DNA from: Verrucomicrobiales bacterium
Lineage (GTDB): Bacteria > Verrucomicrobiota > Verrucomicrobiia > Limisphaerales > UBA9464
Direction of reading: 5' to 3'
Assembly: GCA_027488845.1 (NCBI GenBank)
Contig: JAIYBC010000033.1
Coordinates: 83,358 to 147,357, forward strand
DNA length: 64,000 nucleotides
The notes under the pieces are model-generated. The model ran no database searches. It had not been told where the DNA came from and saw nothing but the letters and a program-made list of their open reading frames with translations. A program made the translations under genes and the position numbers. Each line of letters begins with the position of its first letter. The first letter of the stretch is position 1. Below, piece by piece: positions 43,186 to 51,211 of this stretch.

Positions 43186-43356
43186 TCAGGCCTCCTCGCG
43201 GTCGGCCACGAAACCTGCGAGAAGCCCGAGTCCCACGGTGACCACACCCGCGGCGATCGGCAGCACGGCCGGCAGCTCGAAGTAGAGTGCGGCAACCCAG
43301 AGGTGGCCGGCACCGATGGCGGAGGCGAGCAGGGCGATGACGATCACGGGCTTCAT
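43186..43356 (-). CDS. Small two-helix membrane protein
   Basis: A 56-residue protein made almost wholly of two hydrophobic helices (VIVIALLASAIGAGHLWVAALYF and VLPIAAGVVTVGLGLLAG) with a short acidic tail (VADREEA). No family is recognised. Starting at 43356 gives a sensible topology; the frame extends to 43395. It follows the RDD/beta-helix gene by 68 bases on the same strand, so it may be part of that transcription unit. Confidence is limited by its size. Confidence 0.5.
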   Translation of the reverse strand: MKPVIVIALLASAIGAGHLWVAALYFELPAVLPIAAGVVTVGLGLLAGFVADREEA

Positions 43357-43424
43357 GAGGGAGGCCCTTGTGGGCCACCGACCCCGGACTGCCAAGCGCG
43401 ATTCCGCGGGCGTACCGATGGGGC

Positions 43425-45215
43425 TCAGACCAGCGGCTTCGATTTGCCGACCTGCAGGACCACCGTGCCCGCGAACTTGTCATGCCACGCCTGGCGTTCC
43501 GGATCCCAGAGTGCCCAGAACCAGCCGAGGCCGCAGATCATTCCGCTGAGCACCGCCCCCACCGCACGCACGATCGCCGTGGCGCGGTCCAGCGGACGTC
43601 CATCGAGCCGCACCACCTGGAGCCGGAACAACAGACCGCCGAGGGTCGTCCCACGCCAGGCGATGAATCCGGCGAAGTAGCCGATGGCGACCAGCAGGCG
43701 CGCCGGTCCGACGAAGTCGGGGACCATGGCCGAGGCCATTCCCACGAGGATCCAGTCGAGGAACAACGCCCCGAACCGTGGCAGGAAGCCCGGACGCGGC
43801 AGGGACTCGATCTCCGCCGCATCCAAACCGGGCTGGGAAGTGCCCCGCATCCAGTCCGAGGCCGCCCGGCCGGTGCGGTCCGTTCCGGACGAGAAGCCGG
43901 ACGAGGCACTGGCGCCGGCCGTTGAGGAGCCGTGGGACTGGGATTGGAACTGGGTCTGCGAGGAGCCGAAGGACGGAGGGGCTTCCTGCTGGGCAAATCC
44001 CGTTGAGGAAGAGGCGCCATGCAGGGGTTGCGCCGGCGGTTCCGGCATCAACGGGATCGCGGTCACCGGCGGTCCGCCGGCGGGAACCAGCCCGGGATCG
44101 ATGGGAACCTCGGTCGCCAAACGGACACCCGTCGGCTCCGCGACCGGACGGCCCGGAGCGGTCGGCGCCGGGGCCGGGGCCTTCCGCGATTCGTCCCGTC
44201 CGAAAAGGGCCAGCACCACGGCGCCCGTGCCCCAGAGGGACAGCGCAAACCAGACGAAGAACCCGATGAACGGGGTGGCGTAAAGGAGCGCGGCCAGGAT
44301 CGCGCCGACGACGAAGCGCAGGACCGGCGGGGAAGCCTTGGCCCCGAACGCGCCGGTGAGACGCCCGCCGAGGAACTGCAACACCGCCACCTTGCCCACC
44401 AGCTCGGCGACCAGGATTCCGGCGATGAACAGCAGCGGGCCCACGACCGTGAGGCCGAGCAGGACGAACATGAAGAGTCCCAGCGGGATGCTCAGGGCGG
44501 CCATCAGCGCCGTCGCCCCCGGGCGTTCCACGATCGTCCGCTCCACACCCGTCGAGGCTCCCGGCAGCAGCGCGGCCACGAGGAAATGGAGGAAGAAAAG
44601 GATCGCCATCAGCTTCCAAGGCGCGAAGACCGTGAAGGTCAACGGCCGCAGCTGCGCCAAGCCGTCGTTGAGATACGTCCGGATCCACTCGGGCACTCCT
44701 TCCCGGAATCCCGGGATCGCGCTGAGCCCGATCGGGACGATCTCGCCCTTGACGATGGCTCCCGCCGCACGGAACACGCCGCCGCCGATTCCGACCACGT
44801 CGCCACCCACCTCCGCACCCGGTTCCAGCTTCACTCCGAAGCCGACGTTGACCACGTCGCCGGCCACCTTCCCACGAATGGTGGCCGTGCCGCCCACCAC
44901 CACGACATCCTCGGTGACTTCGCCATCCACGGTGCCGTCGCCCAGCACCACCACCAGGGCCGAGGCGGTCTTGCCCTTTGCGACCATTTCGCTCCGTCCC
45001 ACGGACACCACCTCGTTCTCATCCTCGGAGGCACTCTCTGTGTCGTTGGAGTCCTCGGGGTCCTCGGAGACCTCATGGGCCTCCTTGACCGCCGCGGGGG
45101 CCGCGGGGGCCGGAGGCGCCGTGGGGGTTTCCTGTGCGGCCAAAGGCGCCAGCGAGAACCCGGCGGCAAGAACCAGCGCGGCGAGCCACGCGGAGATCGT
45201 TCGGTTCGGTTTCAT
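43425..45215 (-). CDS. Secreted beta-helix (polymer-forming-like) protein fused to transmembrane and RDD domains
   Basis: A 596-residue envelope protein. Signal peptide (ISAWLAALVLAAGFSLAPLAA), an acidic Glu/Asp-rich spacer, then short G-x-V-x-GDVV repeats (about 75-160: DGEVTEDVVVVGG, RGKVAGDVVNVG, AEVGGDVVGIGGG) resembling bactofilin/polymer-forming beta-helices. Transmembrane helices follow (about 205-320), then a long Pro/Ala/Ser-rich linker and a C-terminal RDD domain of several helices (LPRFGALFLDWILVGMASAMVP ... DPERQAWHDKFAGTVVL). It closes a three-gene group begun by an ECF sigma factor. Role in envelope stress or surface structure is inferred. Confidence 0.8.
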   Translation of the reverse strand: MKPNRTISAWLAALVLAAGFSLAPLAAQETPTAPPAPAAPAAVKEAHEVSEDPEDSNDTESASEDENEVVSVGRSEMVAKGKTASALVVVLGDGTVDGEVTEDVVVVGGTATIRGKVAGDVVNVGFGVKLEPGAEVGGDVVGIGGGVFRAAGAIVKGEIVPIGLSAIPGFREGVPEWIRTYLNDGLAQLRPLTFTVFAPWKLMAILFFLHFLVAALLPGASTGVERTIVERPGATALMAALSIPLGLFMFVLLGLTVVGPLLFIAGILVAELVGKVAVLQFLGGRLTGAFGAKASPPVLRFVVGAILAALLYATPFIGFFVWFALSLWGTGAVVLALFGRDESRKAPAPAPTAPGRPVAEPTGVRLATEVPIDPGLVPAGGPPVTAIPLMPEPPAQPLHGASSSTGFAQQEAPPSFGSSQTQFQSQSHGSSTAGASASSGFSSGTDRTGRAASDWMRGTSQPGLDAAEIESLPRPGFLPRFGALFLDWILVGMASAMVPDFVGPARLLVAIGYFAGFIAWRGTTLGGLLFRLQVVRLDGRPLDRATAIVRAVGAVLSGMICGLGWFWALWDPERQAWHDKFAGTVVLQVGKSKPLV

Positions 45216-45232
45216 CAAAGGGGGAAAGGGAA

Positions 45233-45700
45233 TCAGTCGTTGCGGCGGGCCAGGCGCCACGCGGCGGTGCCGAGGGTGAGGGTGGAGATCCAGGCCACCG
45301 CGAAGGCCCCGGCCAGGCAGGCGAGGTACAGGGGCTGGACCTGCGAAAGTGTCAGCCAACCGGCGCGTCCCACGGACAGGGCGGCTTCGCCCATCACGCT
45401 GGCGGCTCCCAGCGTGCTGGCCGCCTCACGGGTGATCGGCGCGGCGCCAATCGCTTCGCGCAGGGCCGGCAAGGCCACGCCCCACAGCCCGTAGCCCAAC
45501 GCCGGGAGGGCCACCAGGGATCCCGCCTTGGCGGCCGGATTCCATTCCAGCCACGGACGCGCATACCAAGGCGTGGCCGCACGCCGCTGGATCTCGGCCA
45601 TCACCCGGCGGCTCAACGCGGCGGGGGCCCGGCGATCCGGGATCTGCCGGAGGGTCTCTCTCGCCCACGATTCCAATGGATCGTTCTGTTTCGGCATCAT
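45233..45700 (-). CDS. Putative membrane partner (anti-sigma-like) of the adjacent ECF sigma factor
   Basis: A 155-residue protein with an N-terminal cytoplasmic helical part (NDPLESWARETLRQIPDRRAPAALSRRVMAEIQRR) and two transmembrane helices (about 65-85 and 122-150). That layout, and the position 13 bases after an ECF sigma gene, fit an anti-sigma factor of simple type, although no zinc-binding HxxxCxxC is present. AGGAGG at 45705-45710 with the doublet ATGATG fixes the start at 45700 or 45697. It precedes the beta-helix/RDD gene by 17 bases. Confidence 0.7.
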   Translation of the reverse strand: MMPKQNDPLESWARETLRQIPDRRAPAALSRRVMAEIQRRAATPWYARPWLEWNPAAKAGSLVALPALGYGLWGVALPALREAIGAAPITREAASTLGAASVMGEAALSVGRAGWLTLSQVQPLYLACLAGAFAVAWISTLTLGTAAWRLARRND

Positions 45701-45713
45701 TTTTCCTCCTGAT

Positions 45714-46259
45714 TCAAACACCCAGCGCCTCGGCTTGGGGTTGCAGCTTTTTCAACAGCGCCTGGCGGGCCCGGAAGATGTCGGTCTTCACCTTGCCCAG
45801 CGAAACCTTCAGCCGGACCGCGATGTCCGCGTAGTCCAGGTCCTCGTAGTGGTACAGCACCAGCGCGACCCGTTGGTCCTTCGGCAGCTTCGCGATCGCC
45901 TCCTCCAGCATCTCCTTCTGGTCCGCGTTCAGCAGCGTGGACTCCAAGGTCTCCGGCGCCGCGAACTCGACCTCGCGTCCCTCGTCTTCGTCGTCGTCCC
46001 GACGCAGGTCGGTGAAGAACTTCCAACGCGCCCGATACCGCTCGAGGTGGTTCAGGCAGAGGTTGCGGGCCACCGTCTTCAACCAACCACCCGAACCCTG
46101 GCCGTCCTTGATCTCGTCCCAGTGCTTCCACGCCCGCACAAACGTCTCCTGGGCAACATCCTGCGCCTCGGCTTCATTGCCGAGTAGGCGGAACGCGGTG
46201 CTGTACACCATGTCCTGGTATGCGGCCATGAAAGCCTCGAACTGGTCGGAATCGCTCAT
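45714..46259 (-). CDS. ECF RNA polymerase sigma factor (RpoE-like)
   Basis: A 181-residue sigma-70 family factor. Region 2 is seen as FEAFMAAYQDMVYSTAFRLLGNEAEAQDVAQETFVRAW and region 4 as LPKDQRVALVLYHYEDLDYADIAVRLKVSLGKVKTDIFRARQALL. A short acidic linker (DLRRDDDEDEGREVEF) lies between. The absence of an extra domain contrasts with the other sigma factor at 33352-34725. It heads a three-gene group with a membrane partner and a beta-helix/RDD envelope protein. Upstream, 46260-46545 shows ATTCCC-type repeats but no sure promoter. Confidence 0.92.
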   Translation of the reverse strand: MSDSDQFEAFMAAYQDMVYSTAFRLLGNEAEAQDVAQETFVRAWKHWDEIKDGQGSGGWLKTVARNLCLNHLERYRARWKFFTDLRRDDDEDEGREVEFAAPETLESTLLNADQKEMLEEAIAKLPKDQRVALVLYHYEDLDYADIAVRLKVSLGKVKTDIFRARQALLKKLQPQAEALGV

Positions 46260-46474
46260 CGTGTCGCCCGGGCTGGCTTCCGGGAGGCAGCGTGCCCCAA
46301 CCACCCACGGGCCACCGAGGAAGTTTCGGGAAAATTGGGAAATCCCACGGGAATTCCACGGGGTGTCCCAAAATGACGCCCTCCCGCCACCTTTCCGACG
46401 AACCTTCCCGACTCATCCGTAGCCTGCTTCCCAGGGCTTTCGGTGGTTGTTCACCGTTTCTTCACCGGGGCCGG

Positions 46475-46501
46475 TTGACAGGCTCTGTCCTCTCCGATAC
46501 C
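46475..46501 (+). promoter_or_regulatory. Candidate promoter of the HNH gene
   Basis: TTGACA (46475-46480) with GATACC 15 bases later (46496-46501), ending 44 bases before the HNH start codon. The -35 is consensus; the -10 is weak and the spacing short. Confidence 0.3.
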
Positions 46502-46545
46502 TCCACACGGTCGCTTCGGGGAACTGTTCGGAAATCGGGTTCACG

Positions 46546-47169
46546 ATGAGCAACGCACTCGGGGAACAAGTGCTCGTGTTGAACCGGCTCTGGCAGGCGG
46601 TCAACGTCTGCAGTGTCCGGCGCGCGCTCACCCTTCTCTTCGAAGGTCACGCACAGGTCGTCTTCGGCGCGGCCGACGGCGACTTCCGCACCTTCGACTT
46701 CAACCAGTGGCGCAGCTTCTCCGCCAAGGCTCCCGACGCCGACACCGCCGTCCGCACGGTCTCGTTCAAGATCCGCATCCCGCGGGTCATCCTGCTGCTG
46801 GGCTTCGACCGCCTTCCCAAGAAGGAGGTCAAGTTCACCCGGCACAACATCTTCGAACGCGACAGCAACACCTGCCAGTACTGCGGGAAGATCTTCGAGC
46901 GGAAGGACCTGAACCTCGACCATGTGGTTCCCCGCGACCGCGGTGGCCCGACCACGTGGGAGAACATCGTCTGCTCGTGCATCCCCTGTAACACCCGCAA
47001 GGCGAACCGCACCCCGGCCGAGGCCCACATGCGCCTCGTCCGCAAACCCAAGCGCCCCAAGTGGAGGCCCTTCGTCCAGGTCAGCTTCGGCGTGTCGATG
47101 CACGACAGCTGGAAGCACTTCCTCGATTTGGCCTACTGGAACGTGGAGCTCGGCCAGGACTCGGCCTGA
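46546..47169 (+). CDS. HNH endonuclease family protein
   Basis: A 207-residue protein of the widespread stand-alone HNH family. The N-terminal EQVLVLNRLWQAVNVCSVRRALTLL motif is followed by the zinc-ribbon HNH core: CQYCGKIF, LNLDHVVPRDRGGPTTWENIV and CIPCNTRKANRTP, containing the Asp-His, Asn and four cysteines. These nucleases cleave or nick DNA; their cellular role is unclear and they are usually chromosomal rather than mobile. The ATG at 46546 gives the conserved start; the longer frame to 46447 is unsupported. Confidence 0.9.
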   Translation: MSNALGEQVLVLNRLWQAVNVCSVRRALTLLFEGHAQVVFGAADGDFRTFDFNQWRSFSAKAPDADTAVRTVSFKIRIPRVILLLGFDRLPKKEVKFTRHNIFERDSNTCQYCGKIFERKDLNLDHVVPRDRGGPTTWENIVCSCIPCNTRKANRTPAEAHMRLVRKPKRPKWRPFVQVSFGVSMHDSWKHFLDLAYWNVELGQDSA

Positions 47170-47241
47170 GCCGAGACGGTTCAGTCGTAGCGAAGACCGG
47201 CCTCACGCCGAAACGCACAGGCGCCAACCAGGCGCGGGATT

Positions 47242-47256
47242 CCGGTTCGAAACCGG
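47242..47256. repeat. T-arm-like inverted repeat
   Basis: CCGGTT-CGA-AACCGG is a 6-bp perfect inverted repeat 72 bases after the HNH stop, and reads like a tRNA T-arm (stem plus TTCGAAA loop). No acceptor, D or anticodon arm can be found for a full tRNA. Confidence 0.4.
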
Positions 47257-47373
47257 GGTCGCCATTCGTTGTCCGGTTGAACGACGGGAATCCATCGGCC
47301 CCCTCCCTCTCCTCGGCGGCCTTTCGGCTTTGCGTACCCATCCGTCCCGCGTGAAGCCCCACCCGGCCGCGGA

Positions 47374-47895
47374 TCAATGCCGGAGCAGGGCCCAGCTCGT
47401 GAAGAAGGCCACCGCCGCCGCGTAGGCCACCATTCCCAGACCGACTCCCATCGGCACCAGCCGATCCCCGGCGAACAGCAGCAAGCCCGCCCCGGGCAAC
47501 AGCATCAGGAAGGACTCGCCGAGGAAGCAGGCCAAGGCCAAGCCCTTCGGCGTCTCCGAGAGCCGTTCCGAGATCCACAGCCGATACTGCCACTCGCCCA
47601 TCGACCGCATCAGCCAGGCGTTCTGGAGATTGCGGGCCGCCACGAGGAAGCTCGTCGTCGCCACGGCCACGGCGAGCGTGGGCTGGCATCCCAGGAAGAG
47701 CGGCACCACCAGGTTCAGGGGGATGCCCCACTTCCAACCCAGCCTTCGGGCGATGGGATTCCCCTCCAGCGCCAAACGGGGCGTCGCGATCCAGGTGGAA
47801 AGCAGATCCGCGACACGGCCTGACAACGCCAGTCCCGTGAAGAGTAACCACATCCGGGATCCGAATGGCAGGGCTTCTTCCGGGAGCAGGGTCAT
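47374..47895 (-). CDS. Unknown multi-pass membrane protein
   Basis: A 173-residue protein with about four transmembrane helices (around 14-34, 54-84, 115-138, 145-168). The first loop carries ADLLSTWIATPRLALEGNPIARRLGWKWG, which resembles a motif shared by small membrane proteins of verrucomicrobial genomes, but I do not recognise the family. It lies 31 bases upstream of hisI in reading order on the same strand reversed (hisI ends at 47927), so the two could share a transcript. Confidence 0.72.
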   Translation of the reverse strand: MTLLPEEALPFGSRMWLLFTGLALSGRVADLLSTWIATPRLALEGNPIARRLGWKWGIPLNLVVPLFLGCQPTLAVAVATTSFLVAARNLQNAWLMRSMGEWQYRLWISERLSETPKGLALACFLGESFLMLLPGAGLLLFAGDRLVPMGVGLGMVAYAAAVAFFTSWALLRH

Positions 47896-47926
47896 GCGGC
47901 GAGGCCCGGCCTGGCCGGTCCCGGAT

Positions 47927-48313
47927 TCACTTCTTCCCGTAGATCTGCTCCGGCGTCTCCAGCCGGGGCTCCGTCACCTCCGAGCCGTTGTCGGAAGTCA
48001 CGCTCCGGAAGAAGCAGGAACGGTATCCCTCATGACAGGCCGCGCCGGTCTGCTCGACCTGGATCAGCAACGTGTCGCCGTCGCAGTCGTAGGCGACGTC
48101 CTTCACCACCTGCACGTGACCGCTGCTCTCGCCCTTCATCCAGAACTTCTGGCGCGAACGGCTCCAGAAATGGGTCCGCCGCGTCTGGAGGGTGGTCTCG
48201 AGCGAGGCCCGGTTCATCCAGGCCATCATCAACACCCGCCCGGTCGCCTGTTCCTGGATGATCGCCGGGATCAGGCCGTCGGAGGTCCACTTCAGCTGGT
48301 CGAAAAAGCTCAT
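47927..48313 (-). CDS. hisI: Phosphoribosyl-AMP cyclohydrolase
   Basis: A 128-residue enzyme for the third step of histidine biosynthesis, opening the adenine ring of PR-AMP. Motifs: [31 protein letters not shown], the metal-binding [11 protein letters not shown] and the zinc cysteines in [14 protein letters not shown]. It lacks the HisE domain, so HisE is encoded elsewhere. Starting at 48313 yields MSFFDQLKW. It is isolated from other his genes in this window. Confidence 0.95.
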   Translation of the reverse strand: MSFFDQLKWTSDGLIPAIIQEQATGRVLMMAWMNRASLETTLQTRRTHFWSRSRQKFWMKGESSGHVQVVKDVAYDCDGDTLLIQVEQTGAACHEGYRSCFFRSVTSDNGSEVTEPRLETPEQIYGKK

Positions 48314-48398
48314 GCCTTCTGGGAACACGAGCCTGATGGATCGGGACCGACGGTGCAAATCCTCCCGCCTCCCGTCCGCCCGGCGACCGGCCCGGGCT

Positions 48399-49157
48399 TC
48401 AGCCCAGCACCAACCCCACCGGACAGTGGTCCGAACCGGTCACCGCCGGACGGATGAAGGCGTCCGCAACCCGGGGCTTCAGCACCGCGGACACGCCGAA
48501 GTAGTCGATGCGCCAACCCACGTTCCGCGCCCGCGCCCCGGTCATCAGGCTCCACCACGTGTAGTGGCCCTTCTCCCCGGGATGACGGTCGCGGAAGGTG
48601 TCCACGAACCCCGCCTCCATCAGCGCCGTGAATCCGGCCCGCTCCTCCACGGTGAACCCATGGGTCCGCGTGTTGGACTTCGGGTTCGCCAGGTCGATCT
48701 CGGTGTGGGCCACGTTGAGGTCCCCGCAGAAGACCACCGGCTTGCGCTTTTCGAGCGACTTCAGGTGGCGCAGGAAGGCCGGATCCCACTCGCGATGACG
48801 GTAGTCGAGCCGCGTGAGCTCGCGCTGCGAGTTCGGCGTGTAGCAGTTCACCAGGAAGAATTCCGAATGCTCGGTGGTCAGCACCCGGCCTTCGCGGTCC
48901 TCGAGGAACCCGCCCAGGCCCCGCTCCACGGAGAGCGACTTCGCCCGCGTCAACGTCAGCGTGCCGCTGTAGCCCTTCTTCTCCGCGGAGTTCCAATGGG
49001 CCACGTAGCCGGCCGGCCATTCCACGTCGACCTGCTCCGGCTGCGCCTTCACCTCCTGAAGGCACAGGATGTCCGGGTCCTCGGACCGGATGAATTCCAA
49101 CAGTCCCTTGCCCAACACGGCCCGCACGCCGTTGACGTTCCAAGAAATCAGCTTCAC
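48399..49157 (-). CDS. xth: Exodeoxyribonuclease III (AP endonuclease family)
   Basis: A 252-residue DNA-repair nuclease cutting at abasic sites. Motifs: [10 protein letters not shown] at the N-terminus, [12 protein letters not shown] (metal Glu), [17 protein letters not shown], the [20 protein letters not shown] segment and the C-terminal [11 protein letters not shown]. Translation starts at GTG 49157 (VKLISWNVN); the ORF upstream lacks similarity. It is divergent from the small membrane protein gene, with only 31 bases between starts. Confidence 0.94.
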   Translation of the reverse strand: MKLISWNVNGVRAVLGKGLLEFIRSEDPDILCLQEVKAQPEQVDVEWPAGYVAHWNSAEKKGYSGTLTLTRAKSLSVERGLGGFLEDREGRVLTTEHSEFFLVNCYTPNSQRELTRLDYRHREWDPAFLRHLKSLEKRKPVVFCGDLNVAHTEIDLANPKSNTRTHGFTVEERAGFTALMEAGFVDTFRDRHPGEKGHYTWWSLMTGARARNVGWRIDYFGVSAVLKPRVADAFIRPAVTGSDHCPVGLVLG

Positions 49158-49188
49158 CGCCCGGAACGGTGGGTGAGGGGATGGTGGG

Positions 49189-49596
49189 GTGGCAACGAGC
49201 AACGCGGCCCTTGTCGGCGTCGCGTTGATCTTCGGCCTCTTCATCGGCCTCGCCGTCAACGCCGTCGTCTGCTGGATCATCTCCTCCGCACTCGGACGGA
49301 TCCCCGCCGAACACCGGAAGATCTCCCCGGGTCAGGTCTGGCTCCTGATGATCCCGTGCTTCCCGATCATCTGGAACTTCGTCGTCTTCCAGCGCGTCCC
49401 GGCGTCGTTCAAGAGCCATTTCGACAGCGTCGGCCGGGGCGACGTCGGGGACTGCGGCGCCGCGGTGGGCCTCTGGTACTCGATCGTCACCGTCGCCTGC
49501 TGCATCCCGCTGCTGAAATACATCGCCGGTCCTGCCGCACTGGTCCTGCTGATCCTGAACCTGGTGAAGTTCCACGACCTGAAGAACCGGATCTGA
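49189..49596 (+). CDS. Small membrane protein of unknown function
   Basis: A 135-residue protein with three hydrophobic helices (about 7-35, 50-68 and 95-125), GTG start. Motifs such as SGQ-like ISPGQVWLLMIPCFPIIWNFVVFQRVP resemble a DUF that is common as a stand-alone membrane protein in Bacteroidetes and Verrucomicrobia, but the family name is not certain to me. It has no evident link to xth, with which it is divergent. Confidence 0.72.
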   Translation: MATSNAALVGVALIFGLFIGLAVNAVVCWIISSALGRIPAEHRKISPGQVWLLMIPCFPIIWNFVVFQRVPASFKSHFDSVGRGDVGDCGAAVGLWYSIVTVACCIPLLKYIAGPAALVLLILNLVKFHDLKNRI

Positions 49597-49698
49597 TCCG
49601 TCGCAGAGGTCGGTCCCCGCCGAAGCCGGGAAGCGCCGGGCGGTTCGCCGCAACGCCCGCTGGCCTGCGGCGGGGGGCTTCCCTACCATCGCCGCCGC

Positions 49699-50382
49699 AT
49701 GACGCACACGTTCGCCGACCTGGGCTTCCCCGGCAGGTTGATCGCGGTGGAGGGGCTCGACGGTTCGGGCAAGTCCACCCAGATCTACCTGCTGAAGCGA
49801 TGGCTGGAGATGCGCGGACTGAAGGTCTTCTTCAGCGAGTGGAATTCCTCGGCGCTGGTGAAGAGCGCCACCAGCAAGGGCAAGAAGCAGAACCTGCTCA
49901 CCCCGACGACCTTCTCCCTGATCCATGCGACGGACTTCGCCGACCGCTACGAACGTCAGCTGCTGCCCCTGCTCAAGGCCGGCTACCTCGTGCTGTGCGA
50001 CCGCTACATCTACACGGCCTTCGCCCGCGACGTCGTCCGCGGCTGCCCCCCGGCCTGGGTGCGCGGCGTGTACAGCTTCGCAGCCCGGCCCGACATCACC
50101 TTCTTCTTCCGGTCCCACCTCGAGGTGTCCCTGAACCGCATCCTCGACAACCGCCCCACGCTCAAACACCACGAGGCCGGCATGGACCTCGGGCTCTCCA
50201 CGGATCCCTATGAGAGCTTCCGCATCTTCCAGGGACGCATCTTCGAGCAGTACCTGGCGATGAGCACCGAGTTCGACTTCGTGGTGATGGACGCCAACCG
50301 GCGGATCGAGGAGCAGCAGGGGCTGGTCCGGAAGTTCGTCGAGGACCGCATCGGCCTGGAGACCTACGCCGTCGTGAAATGA
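49699..50382 (+). CDS. Thymidylate-kinase-like P-loop kinase, first of a tandem pair
   Basis: A 227-residue nucleoside-monophosphate-kinase-fold protein. The P-loop GLDGSGKS is intact at 19-26 and the DRYIYT motif at 101-106 corresponds to the DR[YH] motif of dTMP kinases. The usual dTMP-kinase substrate motif after it (SxxAYQ) is missing; instead AFARDVVRG follows, and the C-terminal half has AGMDLGLSTDPYESFRIFQ, shared with the next gene. Its stop overlaps the start of the second kinase (ATGA). It may be a genuine nucleotide kinase or a divergent relative with another substrate. Confidence 0.85.
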   Translation: MTHTFADLGFPGRLIAVEGLDGSGKSTQIYLLKRWLEMRGLKVFFSEWNSSALVKSATSKGKKQNLLTPTTFSLIHATDFADRYERQLLPLLKAGYLVLCDRYIYTAFARDVVRGCPPAWVRGVYSFAARPDITFFFRSHLEVSLNRILDNRPTLKHHEAGMDLGLSTDPYESFRIFQGRIFEQYLAMSTEFDFVVMDANRRIEEQQGLVRKFVEDRIGLETYAVVK

Positions 50383-51167
50383 AACGAACCACCAAACGCA
50401 ACACCCGCAGGGGCTCGGCCAACGACGATCCGTCGGTGCTGGTCCCCAAGGTCACGCCCAAGCGGTTCTTCGGACTCGGCCTGCCCGGGGTCGACCTCGA
50501 GAAGCTCTCCGGCAAGCTGGTGGTGGTCGAGGGTGCCGACGGCTCGGGCCGATCGACCCAGATCGTCCGGCTCGTCCAGTGGCTCGAGGCCTCCGGTCAC
50601 CATACCCTCCAGGTCGGACTGAAGCGCTCCTCGCTCGTCAGCGAGGAGCTGGAGACCGCCCAGCAGGGGAACATCCTCTCCCGCACCACGCTCTCGCTCT
50701 TCTACGCGACGGACTTCGCCGACCAGCTCGAGAACAACATCCTGCCCGCGTTGCGCGCCGGCTCGATCGTCATCGCCGACCGCTACATCTACACCCTCAT
50801 GGTCCGGGACCTGGTCCGCGGCATGGACGAGGACTGGCTGCGCAACCTCTATGGCATCGCCCTCGTGCCGGACGCGGTCTTCTACCTCGAGGTGCGGCCC
50901 GAGATCCTCGTCCAACGCGTCTTCGCGAAGCAGCAGGCGTTGGACTACTGGGAAAGCGGCATGGACCTGGGCCTGTCGCGCGACATGTTCGACAGCTTCC
51001 TCCAATACCAGAGCCGGATGCGGGACACCTTCCGCCGGCTCCAACGGCGCTACGGATTCGACATCATCGACGCCGAGCGCTCCATGGACGAGGTCAACGC
51101 CGAGCTGCGCCAGCGGATCGAGAACGTGCTCGCCGGGGATCTCTCACGCCAGCCGACCGCCGGCTGA
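50379..51167 (+). CDS. Thymidylate-kinase-like protein, second of a tandem pair, altered Walker A
   Basis: A 262-residue paralogue of the preceding gene with a basic N-terminal extension of about 40 residues (KRTTKRNTRRGS). The P-loop reads GADGSGRS (52-59): the invariant Walker A lysine is replaced by arginine (codon CGA). DRYIYT is kept, as is SGMDLGLSRDMFDSFLQYQ. Loss of the lysine usually abolishes or strongly lowers catalysis, so this copy may be a regulatory subunit of the first kinase. Start codon overlaps the first gene's stop. Both share recognisable similarity, so the pair arose by duplication. Confidence 0.85.
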   Translation: MKRTTKRNTRRGSANDDPSVLVPKVTPKRFFGLGLPGVDLEKLSGKLVVVEGADGSGRSTQIVRLVQWLEASGHHTLQVGLKRSSLVSEELETAQQGNILSRTTLSLFYATDFADQLENNILPALRAGSIVIADRYIYTLMVRDLVRGMDEDWLRNLYGIALVPDAVFYLEVRPEILVQRVFAKQQALDYWESGMDLGLSRDMFDSFLQYQSRMRDTFRRLQRRYGFDIIDAERSMDEVNAELRQRIENVLAGDLSRQPTAG

Positions 51168-51211
51168 GACTCCGGCCGATCCGGGAGACGGCGTCCCAAA
51201 AGGGGAACGGG

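Noticed and set aside
47185..47275. Complete tRNA around the T-arm-like repeat
   Set aside because: No acceptor strand complementary to GTCGCCA and no D or anticodon arms at the needed distances.
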